Made by a program: the position numbers and the translations under genes
Shown here: positions 1 to 10,097 of the stretch, piece by piece
Layout: each line of letters starts with the position of its first letter
Position numbering within the stretch: the stretch's first letter is position 1
The notes under the pieces: generated by a model
Told to the model about the DNA's origin: nothing
The model's database searches: none
What the model saw: only the letters and a program-made list of their open reading frames with translations
Assembly: GCA_946894095.1 (NCBI GenBank)
Contig: OX335660.1
Coordinates: 9,615,001 to 9,679,000, forward strand
From: Incurvaria masculella
Taxonomy: Eukaryota > Arthropoda > Insecta > Lepidoptera > Incurvariidae
DNA: 64,000 nt
Direction of reading: 5' to 3'

Positions 1-272
1 ATTATTGTGTTTGCCAACTGAAAGTGCTATTTTATGAACAGATTTATTTCTGAGATAGTTTGGTGTGATTCCAACAAATTTGTAGATGTTATTTATGTAT
101 GCTGCCATATACTGAACTCGTTTTAGGAAACTAATAATGTAGTAGAGAGATATATTTGCCTTTAATTAAATAATGTCATTGTGTTTGCTAACTGAATGTG
201 CTTTATGAAAAGTTTTATTTCTGTGATAGTTTGGTGTGAATCCAAATGAGCTCGCAGATGTTTGTTATGTAT
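1..272. repeat. Diverged tandem duplication, period about 175 bp
   Basis: The first ~103 bases recur from about 173 to 272 with substitutions and small indels. Both copies contain TTGTGTTTGC, then GATAGTTTGGTGTGA and an ATGTATGC end. The first copy starts at or before the window edge, so the array may extend upstream. No coding potential is visible. Confidence 0.6.
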
Positions 273-283
273 GCCGGCAGGAA

Positions 284-352
284 ATCTTTGACCATCGTTT
301 ATTTAATGCGATGGTACCAACCCGGGCGGAATTAACCCTATTAAGTAAGTCC
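284..352 (-). mobile_element. SINE fragment (central body)
   Basis: Short piece of the SINE family described at 56658-57029, in reverse orientation. It retains the block reading ATGGTACCAACCCGGGCGG on this strand and stops at AGTAAGTCCC. Neither head nor tail is present. Confidence 0.65.
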
Positions 353-1493
353 CACATTATAAGATAACATCACACGTACGAATTATAAATCCCTTGTACT
401 GGGTCCAGTTGTATTATTTTCATTTACCGGAACCCACAGAGCACTACAATTACAATGCGCTCATTATGATTGTGACATTTTGTCGAAATATATTTTGTAT
501 ATCTAGCTCAACGTTATGAAACTATGTGATCAGTTCACTGTAGTAGTTCATGACAGATATGCAATCCAACAACAATCCTTGCTTGGGGTAACGCTTGGTT
601 CTTCGGGTCACCTCTTTCACGTCATATGGTTGCGAGAGGCGAACGGTTGTACCCTGAGTTATACTTATGAACGGTTGCTCTTTGTGGTGACTGGCCTGAT
701 TCAATTAACAACATGTTAAATGGCGGAGGATAGTATTTGAAAATAATCTGATATATTTCATGAACTGTCGATTTTCTTGAATTCATATTCATTTATTGTA
801 TAATTGTGTTTTCTCTTATCATCAATGGTAATTACTTACTGTTTATTTTAAATGGAATTAAAATAATTCATGGTACCCGAAAAGGTACCAATAACGTGTA
901 TGAATGTAAGCGTTGGCAAACGATTTTGTAAAAGTAGACTAATTGGACCGTGGTGCCATCTACATGTACGCCGCTTACATTTATAGAAATTTAAATTTAG
1001 AACTCCTAATCAAACGAAACACAAACGACATTCAAAATGGCCACTATAAAATACGAAAATACCACTTTCACGCAACATTTTTGCACAATTTTAGTAGCAG
1101 ATAACAGATCCTCTGATTCGATCGCGAACCAGAACTTACAACTCGATCGCAGCATTACGGAATGGCCGAACAGAAGGGCTCGGCAGGCGTAGGCGTAGTT
1201 AATAATTAATTGATGTTATTGCAATACGTCCGAGTGGTATCGCTCGGTGTAGCTGTCCGGCGAGTGCATTGTGGGCCGGATTTAATAGAACATGTGAGCC
1301 CATTCGTCTGACAATACACGCTATCGATTTAGTCTCGGTCGAAGGTTCAGGGAGTGCTCGTGTCGGGTTGTGATTGCATTACTGCTGCGGTAGAAGCGGT
1401 GCGTGCAGATTTGTTGCCACTTTCACGTTGAGTTTAACTTCGCAATAGACGCCGCAATCATACTACCATTGAGGGCGAATGGAAAAACCCTTG
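353..1493. other. No gene recognised
   Basis: Only short, unsupported open frames occur here. A less AT-rich patch at roughly 1100-1440 could be a promoter or the LTR/UTR of an element, but no LTR boundaries, primer-binding site or TATA/initiator pair could be established. Confidence 0.4.
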
Positions 1494-1566
1494 TTCTTAT
1501 TTAAGAGGTGGTGGGGTTAATCTCGCCCGTGGTAATACCATCGCATTGAATGAACGATATAAGGTT
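1494..1566 (+). mobile_element. SINE fragment (central body)
   Basis: Forward fragment running from the AGGTGGTGGGGTTAAT block to ATCGCATTGAATGAACGAT. It matches the corresponding part of the better-preserved copy at 56820-56875. Both ends are missing. Confidence 0.6.
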
Positions 1567-2050
1567 GGGCTCATTTGATAACTTATAACAAGTAACATAA
1601 ATAATAGTTGGAATTTAACTGAAACTTCAAAAGAGAATACGACAACTAAAGTACGAACCTATAATTATTTTAATCATAATATTCTTTTAAATTTGGATAA
1701 AAAACTGTATCTCTCCTATTCTCTACATTTAATAACATTTAAAGTTTAGTAGGTAGCAATTGCAATGGAAGTGATTAATAGATACATCACAAATTAACCT
1801 ACTTACATATTTTTACCCCATTAGAAAACACTCCGGACAAGAAAAAAAAACGGGCTTAACAACATTCTTATAATTCAATAAAATTTCATGACAAAATGTG
1901 TTGCTAAACGTAAAACTCGAGAACGGCTACCAATTCGGCATTTTTTTTAAACGTTTGTCGAAGTTCGAGGAAGGTTCTTAGCTATAGTTGGAACCGGTAG
2001 GTGGTGCCTTTATCTATATTCAGGACCACGGAATCCGTGCCGAGAACAGC
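1567..2050. other. No gene recognised
   Basis: AT-rich sequence with A-runs (for example near 1840). No repeat relationship to the rest of the window and no credible ORF were seen. Confidence 0.4.
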
Positions 2051-2279
2051 AGGTCTATTCCTGGCATTCAGTAATCAGGAATCAGGAATCCTGAGTATAG
2101 AAAACCGCTTTTGTACCGGTTTTCAAAGCGATTTTCTTGGCGAAAATATTCCGGAGCATAGTTTCTTTAGTCAATCAATGCTTTCCATTGAAAAAATCTC
2201 GCTTTGAAAATCGCTATAAAAGCGGTTTGCTAGACTGCGGATTTCTGATAACTGATTACTGAATGCCAGGAATAGACCT
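2051..2279. mobile_element. Foldback/MITE with ~62-bp terminal inverted repeats
   Basis: AGGTCTATTCCTGGCATTCA at 2051 is answered by its reverse complement ending at 2279. Pairing continues imperfectly to AAAACCGCTTTT / AAAAGCGGTTTG and again between 2120 and 2215. There is no coding capacity; the short ORFs on both strands are by-products of the inverted repeat. Superfamily unknown. Confidence 0.7.
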
Positions 2280-2909
2280 ATTGACTGTTTGAATGACACT
2301 TCCGCGAAGGTGAAACCACATTTTACCGAGCTCCGCTCGGGTGAATTTCCAAAAAAAAAATCGGACCGAGCGAAGCTAGTTTTAAACATATCTGACTTGA
2401 ATACATTCCGTTTCCGTTTTCAGGTTTTTTTTAAATTTCTGCATGCTTTTAAAAATGCATTGCCCATAAAAAAGATGCAAGAAAGAACATTAAGAATTTA
2501 ATAAGCACTTTGTGGTCAATGTATCGGATGTTGATCCGATAAGTAAGTGAATTTGTTGAGAGCGGTAATTTTTTGGGATTTTTTTTTTCTTTATAACTAT
2601 TCTAATAATTTAAGTTTTAATCTACAAACGATTTCATACTTAATTGATGAACATGAATGGAAAGGACGATAACTTAATTTGTAGTTTTAATCAGCATGAA
2701 AGTCTCGTCTTGTGTTACCCAGGACGGTCCAATAATTCTCCGGGCCCTGCGCAGACATTACGTTTACGAGTTGGGTCCGGCTGATTTGTGGTTAAACTTG
2801 TGTTAAGCCGGTGGACGACGCGAGGAGACTTAACATTTGCTTAACAATAACTTAAGATGGTCTCATCAACGGCTCGCAAACTTAGAGAAGCGTTTACACG
2901 CAAGGACAT
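2280..2909. other. No gene recognised
   Basis: AT-rich stretch followed by a less AT-rich patch at about 2700-2840. Neither contains a convincing ORF or an inverted repeat. Confidence 0.4.
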
Positions 2910-3264
2910 TTTTTTTATGTAATTACACTCGATGCGAAAACCATACTCACCGTCTGGATATAAGCCTAATACACCTCATTCCCGAAGGCATTAGGAGCCA
3001 TGCCAGGACCTTACCTTTATGAGCATTGGATGGAAAACACAGTGAAAATTTTTTTTCTGCTTTGACCGTTCTCTCAACCAATTCGATGGTAAAATAAGCT
3101 GGGCTTAAACCCACCATCTAGTAGGGGGCGGGTACCAAGAGTTTTATATGGATTCTGAATCATGGAGCAGCTTGGTTTGGTGATGAAATACACCAAAGTG
3201 CTGCATGAATTTTAGGGTGGGGACATGGGAGTCAAGTTCCCGCGCCCCTAAATTATAAGCCGCT
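2910..3264 (-). mobile_element. SINE, degenerate copy with tRNA-like head
   Basis: Reverse-strand copy. Its 5' end at about 3264 reads GCGGCTTATAATTTAGGGGCGCGGG, comparable to the tRNA-like head of the copy at 49524-49930 but with a worn box A. The body (CCTAGCAxGGGxTTAAGCCCAGC region) and the GGTCCTGGCATGG block follow towards 2990. The 3' part is strongly diverged. Confidence 0.6.
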
Positions 3265-3369
3265 GGAGGATTTGTATTGTATTTTTTTTAAGAAGTCTTA
3301 ATTTAAAATAAGATAGTCAGATTGCATTTCTTCCCGTTTATGTCGTGAGACGACCAATAAATAGGTTAT

Positions 3370-3428
3370 GCGCGGTTTGGATTCCACGTAAAACTAGTGG
3401 TCTCCTTCTTTGCTGACTAGGTTAGGTG
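3370..3428 (+). mobile_element. SINE fragment
   Basis: GGTTTGGATTCCACGTAAAA followed by a GGTCTCCTTCTTT-type block matches the junction between head and body of the SINE (compare 56770-56825). Truncated at both ends. Confidence 0.55.
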
Positions 3429-3539
3429 CCACGTTTTTTGGTAGACGCACTGCCTGCGAAAGGTTGGCTTGCTGGTTCAGTACGAATAGCGTCCCCCTCC
3501 TACTATTAAAGTTTCTCTTTTTACTGCTTGTTTTATTTA

Positions 3540-3871
3540 ATTAGTATTATCCCAACACACCACATGGGAACTAGGTGCCATGCCAGGACCTTCCTTGTAA
3601 TTGCTACATTGAACTGGATGGAAAACACAGACAATTTTCATTGTCGCTTCGACCATCGTTCATCCAATGTGATGGTACCAACCCGGGCGGGATTAACCCT
3701 ACCACCTAGTAAGTAAGGAAGGGGACCTGCAATTTAACGTCGAATCCGAACCACGGCCAGCCCCTCTCAACGGTCGAATGGTCACCCATCCAAGACCAGA
3801 TCGGACCCAGCGTTGCTTAACTTCAGAGAGCGATCGCCGAAGTGTCGCGCCACTGGGCCACGGAGGCTGAC
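3540..3871 (-). mobile_element. SINE with chimeric tRNA-like/5S rRNA-like head
   Basis: Well-preserved reverse copy lacking the extreme 3' end. Read 5'->3' on the minus strand, it begins near 3871 with a tRNA box A-like GTGGCCCAGTGGCGCG. It continues (3837 to 3780) with a segment resembling the 5S rRNA internal control region: AAGTTAAGCAACGCTGGG, then CTTGGATGGGTGACC. The shared SINE body follows. The element abuts the Ginger insertion with only ~20 bp between them. The 5S relationship is recognised from memory of the eukaryotic 5S sequence. Confidence 0.8.
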
Positions 3872-4121
3872 AGTTGAATTAGACTGTGTATATGTCGCAG
3901 GCAATTTGTATGAATCCGCATTTTACATATGGCGTCGTCCGTTTACAAACGCTCGCTGTTTTGTAATATGCCGAAGGCAAAATGTAAACTGCCTTGTCAA
4001 TATGTAATTTGCCACAACAATTGACGGACTCTTTTAACGCCATTTACAAAATGCCGCGGCAAATTGAAGTATTTAGTTCCATTTCTTACCACGCGCGGCG
4101 CTGCTGACCAAAACAAGAAAA

Positions 4122-4931
4122 ATGGCGTCGAATAGTGGTCGTGCGACACAAACAAATATTGAAAACAGTGGAAATACGACGAGTGCACGGGACTTTTCAC
4201 AAGAAATCAGTGATTTCAAAGACATATATTATAGTGAATTAAGAAAATTTTACGATTCACAAACAGGAACAGTGAAAAAGCCATGGACAAATCAAAAAAA
4301 TTTTGAGGTTATCCGGCACGTAAAAAATGCTAGGGTGTCCATGCAATCTGGCACTCGGAAGACACCTGCGGAATATTATTGGTCCAAAAAGTATGACGTA
4401 ATGAGTATTGGTGACGAGGACTATCTTATTCTGAAAAAGGACAACCCTGAAAGTCCAACAGTCCGTGTCATACCAACTGAAGAATATTACGACGTACTGT
4501 CAGACATTCATAAAGCCTGTGGACATGGTGGTCGAGATAAAATTCAATACCAACTGAAAAATAGATTTGTCATAGTGAGAAAAGCAATCGACTTATTTGT
4601 ATCATTATGTCCTGTCTGTGAATCCAAACGTAACGTACCAAAGAAAGGGATCGTCACTAAACCAATTATATCGCGAGATTTTAACGAGCGGGGTCAGGTT
4701 GATCTGATTGACCTACAGTCAGCTCCAGATGGTGAGTTTAAATGGCTGCTCAACTATCAGGACCACGGCACTAAGTTTATTCATCTGAGACCACTTTCTT
4801 CAAAAAAAGCAAGTGAGGTCGCCACTGAGCTGCTCAAAATTTTTTTAGAATTTGGAGCACCATATATACTACAGAGCGATAACGGCAGAGAATTTACCGC
4901 TAACATCATTGAAGAAATGGTAAAAAGGTAA
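4122..4931 (+). CDS. Ginger transposase, N-terminal half: zinc-binding and integrase core (frameshifted)
   Basis: This 269-residue frame holds the front of an integrase-like DDE transposase related to KRBA2-like host proteins and to retrotransposon integrases. An HHCC-type zinc-binding module is visible at about residues 130-166 (HKACGH, then CPVC). The catalytic core opens with VDLIDL (candidate first acid D194 or D197) and continues to LQSDNGREF (D253). The glutamate of the triad is not in this frame; it lies just after the stop, in the next frame. The ATG at 4122 (context aaaATGgcg) is the natural start, about 229 bp inside the element. The frame ends at TAA 4929, where restoring one A to the A5 run at 4922-4926 would join it to the following ORF. 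Confidence 0.85.
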   Translation: MASNSGRATQTNIENSGNTTSARDFSQEISDFKDIYYSELRKFYDSQTGTVKKPWTNQKNFEVIRHVKNARVSMQSGTRKTPAEYYWSKKYDVMSIGDEDYLILKKDNPESPTVRVIPTEEYYDVLSDIHKACGHGGRDKIQYQLKNRFVIVRKAIDLFVSLCPVCESKRNVPKKGIVTKPIISRDFNERGQVDLIDLQSAPDGEFKWLLNYQDHGTKFIHLRPLSSKKASEVATELLKIFLEFGAPYILQSDNGREFTANIIEEMVKR

Positions 4932-4933
4932 AA

Positions 4934-6346
4934 ATGTGGCCTGCATGCAAAATAATACACGGTACACCGCGACACCCACAGACCCAGGGCAGTGTTGAGC
5001 GTAGCAATCAAGACGTTGAAAACATGCTTCGTGCTTGGATGCGGGATAATAATTCTACCAAATGGGCGATGGGCTGCTTTTTCGTGCAGTATAGCAAGAA
5101 TACATCTTTCCATAGAATTATAGGAAGATCGCCATTTCGTGCTCTTTTCGGCTGCGAACCAAAATCCGGTCTGCAAAGTTCTTGCATTCCCCAGGGAATT
5201 CTTGAGCACATCACAACTGAAGAACAATTACAAAATGTTTGTGATGGAAGGCATGTCGATGTTCAAGGACCGAATTTTGATGTTGGTGAAATTATTCAAG
5301 CACACAAGTCTTCAGAAGAACAATTACAGGTGGATGTTCAAGCATTATCTGTTGTTGGTGAAAATATTCAAACACAGGAGTCTTCAGAAGAACAATTTCA
5401 TGATGCTTGTGGCGGAAGACCAGTGACATGTCAAGGATTATTCGATGTCAGTGAAATGATTCAGATACACGAGCCTTCACAAAACCAGACTCCAAATTCT
5501 GAAAATGAGACATTGGTTAATTTAAAAGATGATTCCACAAAAGTCGCAACCAGTTCTGTTACCATATTATCTAACGTATTAATTACGTCGCCTGTGCAAC
5601 TTGATGCTCACATTTCAAATGATGCAAATACCTCAACGTTCATTCAACCTACATACGCCTTTAATGATTCAACTCTGCAAAAATCTATCGTGATGCAAGA
5701 TTCAAGTGACATTTCTACCCCCGATCCCGATTTGAGATGCGTTGTTTGTAAAGATGGAACAAGTGGAGCCCACCAATGCTGTTCTTGTCTTCGACCAGTT
5801 CACACTATTTGCGGAGAAACAAATGGTGAAGGTTACGGAGCAAAAGTTCTATGTTTTCTGTGCAAACGAGAACAAGACATACAATCAGAACGGAGTAAAT
5901 CACATCAAGGCGTAAAACGAGCTGCAGAAAAAATGATGGATGATACAGCTAAGAAACTCCCAGCACTAACCATAGGAGATAGTGTTTTTGTGAGTGTTCC
6001 AAAAATCGACAGAGGGCCCATAGATGCTAAAAATGTAATGGGAAAAATATTGGATACGAGACACGGCGTTTACCAAATTGGCACATTTAACGGAGTCATC
6101 AAAAATTGGTTTTCTCGACAGGAACTACAAAGTTCGTCAAACAAATACCTCAAAGAAATTCCACAGAATATTATATCATTAAGAGAAGCTGTTTCCAAGG
6201 AATCTTTATTTGGTGGACAGGGTTTTAGCAAATGTTTGTGCAAGCCGGCTAAAACGCAGTGCCAAAATAACCGATGCGCATGTTTCAAAAAGAAAGTTCT
6301 TTGTGGGTCGAAATGTCATTCAAGTTTGACATGCGCCAATAAATAA
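4934..6346 (+). CDS. Ginger transposase, C-terminal part: catalytic Glu, zinc fingers, Cys-rich tail
   Basis: Continuation of the transposase in the -1 frame; the listed ATG is internal to the original protein. Residues 9-22 contain HGTPRHPQTQGSVER, with the catalytic glutamate at 22. Residues 94-182 hold about three degenerate ~30-residue repeats built around EEQ and ending in an IIQ/MIQ motif. A Cys/His zinc-finger-like module follows at about 269-310 (CVVC, CCSC, H, CFLC). A GPY/F-like or chromatin-binding fold lies at about 348-398 (GDSVFVSVP, then YQIGTFNGVIKNWFSR). A CXC-type cysteine cluster closes the protein at 434-467. This order is what I associate with KRBA2-like/Ginger proteins. 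Apart from the frameshift there are no internal stops, so the copy is nearly intact. Confidence 0.85.
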   Translation: MWPACKIIHGTPRHPQTQGSVERSNQDVENMLRAWMRDNNSTKWAMGCFFVQYSKNTSFHRIIGRSPFRALFGCEPKSGLQSSCIPQGILEHITTEEQLQNVCDGRHVDVQGPNFDVGEIIQAHKSSEEQLQVDVQALSVVGENIQTQESSEEQFHDACGGRPVTCQGLFDVSEMIQIHEPSQNQTPNSENETLVNLKDDSTKVATSSVTILSNVLITSPVQLDAHISNDANTSTFIQPTYAFNDSTLQKSIVMQDSSDISTPDPDLRCVVCKDGTSGAHQCCSCLRPVHTICGETNGEGYGAKVLCFLCKREQDIQSERSKSHQGVKRAAEKMMDDTAKKLPALTIGDSVFVSVPKIDRGPIDAKNVMGKILDTRHGVYQIGTFNGVIKNWFSRQELQSSSNKYLKEIPQNIISLREAVSKESLFGGQGFSKCLCKPAKTQCQNNRCACFKKKVLCGSKCHSSLTCANK

Positions 6347-6907
6347 GTTTTGGTTTTTCTATAGATACTTTATAACGTTTTGACTTTTTAAGATTTATTT
6401 TTATTTTGTTAAAGATTTTTGAATTTTTTATAATTTGTTTTTCTTTCAGAGTACCTGTCACTTAAAATGTCACTCCGCCTATAAATGTGACATACAAAAT
6501 ACCATATTGTGGTATTTTGAATATTTTTCTTTAATGGGTAATTTTGTGTTGCGTCTTTCCTATTACACCTACCTATAGGTTTTCTAATTGGTGTTTTCAT
6601 GTGAAATGCCATATTGTTGATAATATTTTAAATGTTGATTTTGTTACCTACTTGAATTAATAAGCTTACCTACCTACTCATATTTTAAGTTTTCATAGGT
6701 TCTAAAATAAAGTCTGATTTGTCCAACACGTGTATTATTTTATGTTTAATGATATGATGGTCACCCTACTATTTAAATCAATGTCTAAATTATAACAATT
6801 GAACTAATTGCCATTTTGCCTTCGGCATATTGCAAAACAGCGAGCGTTTGTGAACGGACGACGCCGTTTGTAAAATGCGGATTCATACAAAATGCCTGCG
6901 ACATATA

Positions 6908-7445
6908 TATTGAGCGCAAGCATAGAACCACTAGTGCAAGTTACTGGAACGTGTAAGCGCGTCCTCAAACAAGGCGACAGTAAGTTTAAGCCCCGCTCGG
7001 GACAAGGTGCCAGAGATTTATTCGTCCCACGGGGGATAATGTCGTAACATAACGTAAAGCAATATCGATATTGTGAGCAGTGTTGTTTACTGTTAGCTTG
7101 TTAGTCCGCCACGAAGCGCTGCGTTTGCAAATATTATTGCTTATGTTTACGCTATTTAATATAGCTTGTTTATAAGAGGGCATGTTTATTTATTAAAAAT
7201 TAAGGTTAATTTAACATACAAATGCATGGACTGTCCATTTATGCGAACACTATCGAATTGCATTCATACAGATAGTTATATATATGTTAAGGATGATGTG
7301 CAAATTTCCGTTACCTGCTTACATTACCTAGTTAATTTGCAGATTACCTGAACCAACCAGTTAAAATAAGTGTGTAATTATCATTGTTTTCCTTGCTTTA
7401 CATTTAAATTTACACTAACTGAAAAACAGCAATTAAAATTCACAA
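6908..7445. other. No gene recognised
   Basis: Flank of the Ginger insertion. There are weak inverted similarities between about 7285-7340 and 7690-7735 (TGTGCAAAT and GTAATGTGCACATCACC blocks), but no defined element could be bounded and no credible ORF exists. Confidence 0.35.
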
Positions 7446-7512
7446 ACTAACCTAACGTAGCCTACCCTAATCTAACCTTACCTAACATAACCTATCCTTA
7501 CATAACCTAACT
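7446..7512. repeat. Degenerate interstitial CCTAA (telomere-like) repeat
   Basis: Successive CCTAAC/CCTTAC/CCTATC words with a 5-bp rhythm resemble the complement of the insect telomere repeat TTAGG. The degeneration and internal position point to an interstitial relic or an element-borne repeat rather than an active telomere. Confidence 0.55.
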
Positions 7513-7891
7513 TAACGGACCGATTGAATTTGTAATATTTTTGTAAGCAAATCACGAGTATGTTACGATCAAAACTGAACGTTTTCAAATCTTCGCACAT
7601 TAACCGCCGTGCCCTCGTTAATGTGCTACTAGGTAAAGGGCATGAAACAAATTTTTTATAAGTTAAACGGGTGAAATTAGTTAATCTGCGGATTATCTAG
7701 TTAGGTAATGTGCACATCACCGGTTATCGCACAATATCGGTCACATATACATGGAAATTAAAGTAAATAAACATCATCACATGTCTGATATGCGATATTC
7801 AGTTTCTCCCAATAATTATTTTAGGTTGCTAAGGTCATAAATGCAGAAATGTGTGCCTACTCTACCGCTTATGGATAAACCATTGCATATG
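7513..7891. other. No gene recognised
   Basis: Unassigned AT-rich sequence; only the weak inverted similarity to 7285-7340 noted above. Confidence 0.35.
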
Positions 7892-7978
7892 GCGAATCCT
7901 GATGATGTCCACAGCGTGGTGGACGAAAAGTCGAGCTAACTAAGTAAGCTGAACACTGTTTATCCGTAAACGTAAAAT
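7892..7978 (+). mobile_element. Solo arm of the foldback family seen at 62622-62904
   Basis: GCGAATCCTGATGATGTCC followed by CACAGCGTGGTGGACGAAA, then GAACACTGTTTATCCGTAAA, matches the right arm of the large inverted repeat at 62781-62904 with few differences. The opposite arm is absent here, so this is a half element. Confidence 0.75.
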
Positions 7979-8187
7979 AATGTGTCGAACACCAGTGAAA
8001 ATCTAAACAAACATATGCATATAGCAATTTTGTCAATAAAGAACATACATTTTCGTTTGTTGGCAAATTTACCTATTGTGGTAATGTTATTTTAAGGAAT
8101 GTGACATGTATGTGTGTATAATCGACCGTGAAGCAAGGACACATTAATTGAAGAAAGAGCCCAGTAAAAAGAACACTTTACGAATAT

Positions 8188-8262
8188 ACTGCAAGGCTGG
8201 ACCCGAACCAGCAAAACATACCATTCGCGGGTATTGCGTCTACCAATTTCGCCACCCATACC
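8188..8262 (-). mobile_element. tRNA-like SINE head (not a functional tRNA)
   Basis: On the minus strand GGCGAAATTGGTAGACGC resembles a tRNA box A and GGTTCGGGTCC, about 40 nt downstream, resembles box B. The spacing fits a tRNA-derived RNA polymerase III promoter. No acceptor stem can be closed, so a real tRNA gene is unlikely. The downstream sequence does not match the main SINE family of this window. Confidence 0.45.
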
Positions 8263-8667
8263 CATAATATACCCATAATTTGGAATTCTCCTACTGTCCC
8301 TCTTCCCGTAATGAATGCGTCCTACTAACACAGTGTTTAAGATTATACCTACATACATTTATTTAACGCTTCATCTGCGTTGCGGACATTGACTACAAAG
8401 ATTGAACATTCAAACATATTATGTTATTTTATTTATATTTATATTTTTCAATACAACCAAGTTTAATTCCAACTGTTTGGTTATGGAACGGAACACAGAA
8501 GGCTGTAATTAAACCTGATGTTCGAATTTCGAAAAGTTTCAACTATCAAAATTTTTCGAAATTCAACTTTCCAATATTTCTGAAGAGAATATTGGTACCT
8601 ATACGGTACAAAAATAAATCCGTCCGTGCATTCATAACACCTTTTGTAAATGAATTGTTGAGTCGAG
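8263..8667. other. No gene recognised
   Basis: AT-rich sequence with a small inverted motif around 8540-8580 (TTTTTCGAAATTC). Long frames running through into 8860 are not supported as coding. Confidence 0.35.
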
Positions 8668-8860
8668 GAGTTCCGTTTTTACCCGACTGCGAAAGAAGGA
8701 GGGTTATGTTTTTCGAGTGTATGTATGTATGTATATATGTATGTATGTATGTATATTTCTTTGTCGCCCCCTGCAGCCTAAACGGCTTGATGGATTTTAG
8801 CTTGAGAGGTGTCGTTACATTCGTCTTAATTGTGAGAGTGACACTGGGTATATCAAAATT
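8668..8860 (+). repeat. Interspersed repeat carrying a (TATG)n microsatellite
   Basis: CCCGACTGCGAAAGAAGGAG followed by GGTTATGTTTTTCGAG, a (TATG)n tract at about 8717-8755, and a GCCTAAACGGCTTGATGGAT block form a pattern I recognise as common in lepidopteran interspersed repeats. The class (LINE tail, Helitron or SINE) cannot be fixed from one copy. A second (TATG)n tract lies at 14031-14052. Confidence 0.5.
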
Positions 8861-9125
8861 ATAATAAAAAATCATGGCTGATTTTTGGCGCCAAATTATG
8901 TGTTTTCAAATATTTTTTTTCTTGAAACCTATCGAGTGGGGTATCAAACTAAAGGGTTTTTTAAATAGTTTACAAAAAGGTATGCAACTTATATGTTTAA
9001 ATGTAATTTGGAATAAGAAATTCCAAAAACATCAAAATATTCAACGTTAAAAATTAATTCAAATGATTTTTGTTTACGCAAGCGCGCTGATCACACCAAC
9101 TCAGGTCATATACTCCTCTTTTCAC

Positions 9126-9215
9126 TACCTCCAGCTATATGGAATGTAGCTTCGGTTACATTGCATATTTATATGGTGTAACCGAAAGATAACTTTGGGA
9201 TGACTATAACTGGAA
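9126..9215. mobile_element. Short MITE, copy 1 of 2
   Basis: ACCTCCAGCTA and CTTCGGTTACA near the left side are mirrored by TGTAACCGAAAG and TATAACTGGA on the right. The related copy at 14687-14787 shares the outer ends and the GGTTACATTGC core. Confidence 0.6.
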
Positions 9216-9750
9216 TTGGTGGATCCGGGCGATAGTCAGATAGATTTTCGACATTCTCGGTCGCCGCATAGACCGATATCACCATCATTGCTTTACTATC
9301 AGCATTCTGCACCTGCACAGCTCATAAATCCATACTTCCGTTGTCAATGGGTGTCACGCTGGGGAAGGTCCGCTTGTTCCACAAGAGGGCGACCCTACAG
9401 TGCCGAGATACTGTGGTGCCCAAAATCGGTATCAATCTGATAATATCTAAACGCTTTACCAAAGATAGGAAAACTTTCCATGAAGATGTCGTCAGCCCCC
9501 TGATGAGGACCTATGTTACATAGGGTACATAAAATATGATCGTCATCATAATATCGCTGATCTTTAACCGTGCGTCCTTGGGAGCAGTGGGAAGGAAAAG
9601 CACGGCTTTGCCAAAATTGGGTTTATCATCATATATCACATATTATTAACACGTTATATTATTCAAAATAATAAACCAGGAGTTCATGTACGGATTAAAT
9701 CATTAACGTTATATTTTGATGGGCTTTGGAGGCAAGAAAAACAATAAACG
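9216..9750. other. No gene recognised
   Basis: Contains a 74-residue frame that matches nothing I recognise. It may be remnant element sequence related to the helicase fragment just downstream. Confidence 0.35.
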
Positions 9751-9843
9751 CTCAGTTGGGATGTAACAGTTTATAAGCTCCAAGGTAACACATTCGATCG
9801 GGCGATTGTGGACCTCGGACCCACATATATTTGCAAACGATGA
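9751..9843 (+). pseudogene. Pif1-like helicase fragment
   Basis: In the frame starting at 9751 the translation includes VTVYKLQGNTFDRAIVDLG and then stops at TGA 9841. This resembles the conserved C-terminal motif of Pif1-family DNA helicases (a T-x-x-K-x-Q-G-x-T core followed by a hydrophobic DLG strand). Such domains occur in the Rep-helicase of Helitrons and in a few other large elements. An in-frame TAA at 9745 and absence of the other helicase motifs show it is a short relic. Only about 30 residues are recognisable, so its parent element is uncertain. Confidence 0.5.
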
Positions 9844-10097
9844 ATCCAGGTCTCTTTCGCCGCATCCAGTTAAAGTTCTAAACTGTGAAACTGGAAATTA
9901 ACTAGCTCAATAATTAAATAAAAATGGCTTTAACAATGTTTTTGACTCACATTCAAAGCTGTCAGTCAAGAGACAACTTCCAGTCTTATGAAGTAGTGGA
10001 TATAAATATTATAATCATGGTTATTATGGAGATTATTGAATTTTAACTAGCAGTTAGTTTATACATGGATGAAATCCTGTGATCAAAGCGATTACTA

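Larger units (their letters stand above)
3893..6903 (+). mobile_element. Ginger-type DNA transposon, complete, TSD TATA
   Basis: The 3011-bp element is bounded by inverted repeats of roughly 90 bp. The left end starts TGTCGCAGGCA and the right end finishes TGCCTGCGACA; both arms contain GGATTCATAC or its complement and a GAGCGTTTG block. TATA flanks each end (3889-3892 and 6904-6907), giving a 4-bp target duplication. TGT...ACA termini, a 4-bp duplication and an integrase-type transposase are the features described for the Ginger group. The coding region is split by one frameshift near 4926. The long, well-matched TIRs argue for a fairly recent insertion. Confidence 0.88.

Noticed and set aside
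4920..4936. Programmed -1 ribosomal frameshift joining the Ginger ORFs
   Set aside because: A-rich sequence precedes the stop, but it is not a canonical X-XXY-YYZ site in the zero frame (A-AAA-AGG), and similar single-A losses elsewhere favour mutation or sequence error. Not excluded.
4781..5227. 148-residue minus-strand ORF across the Ginger frameshift
   Set aside because: Lies opposite the integrase core and carries none of its own motifs.
7446..7512. Chromosome end (telomere)
   Set aside because: The CCTAA tract is short, degenerate and internal, with unrelated sequence on both sides.
8188..8262. tRNA gene (minus strand)
   Set aside because: Box A and B-like words are present, but acceptor and anticodon stems cannot be closed.
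8421..8875. ORFs of 147 (plus) and 109 (minus) residues
   Set aside because: Both pass through an interspersed repeat with a (TATG)n tract, giving low-complexity CMYVCIYV and TYIHTYIH runs on the two strands.
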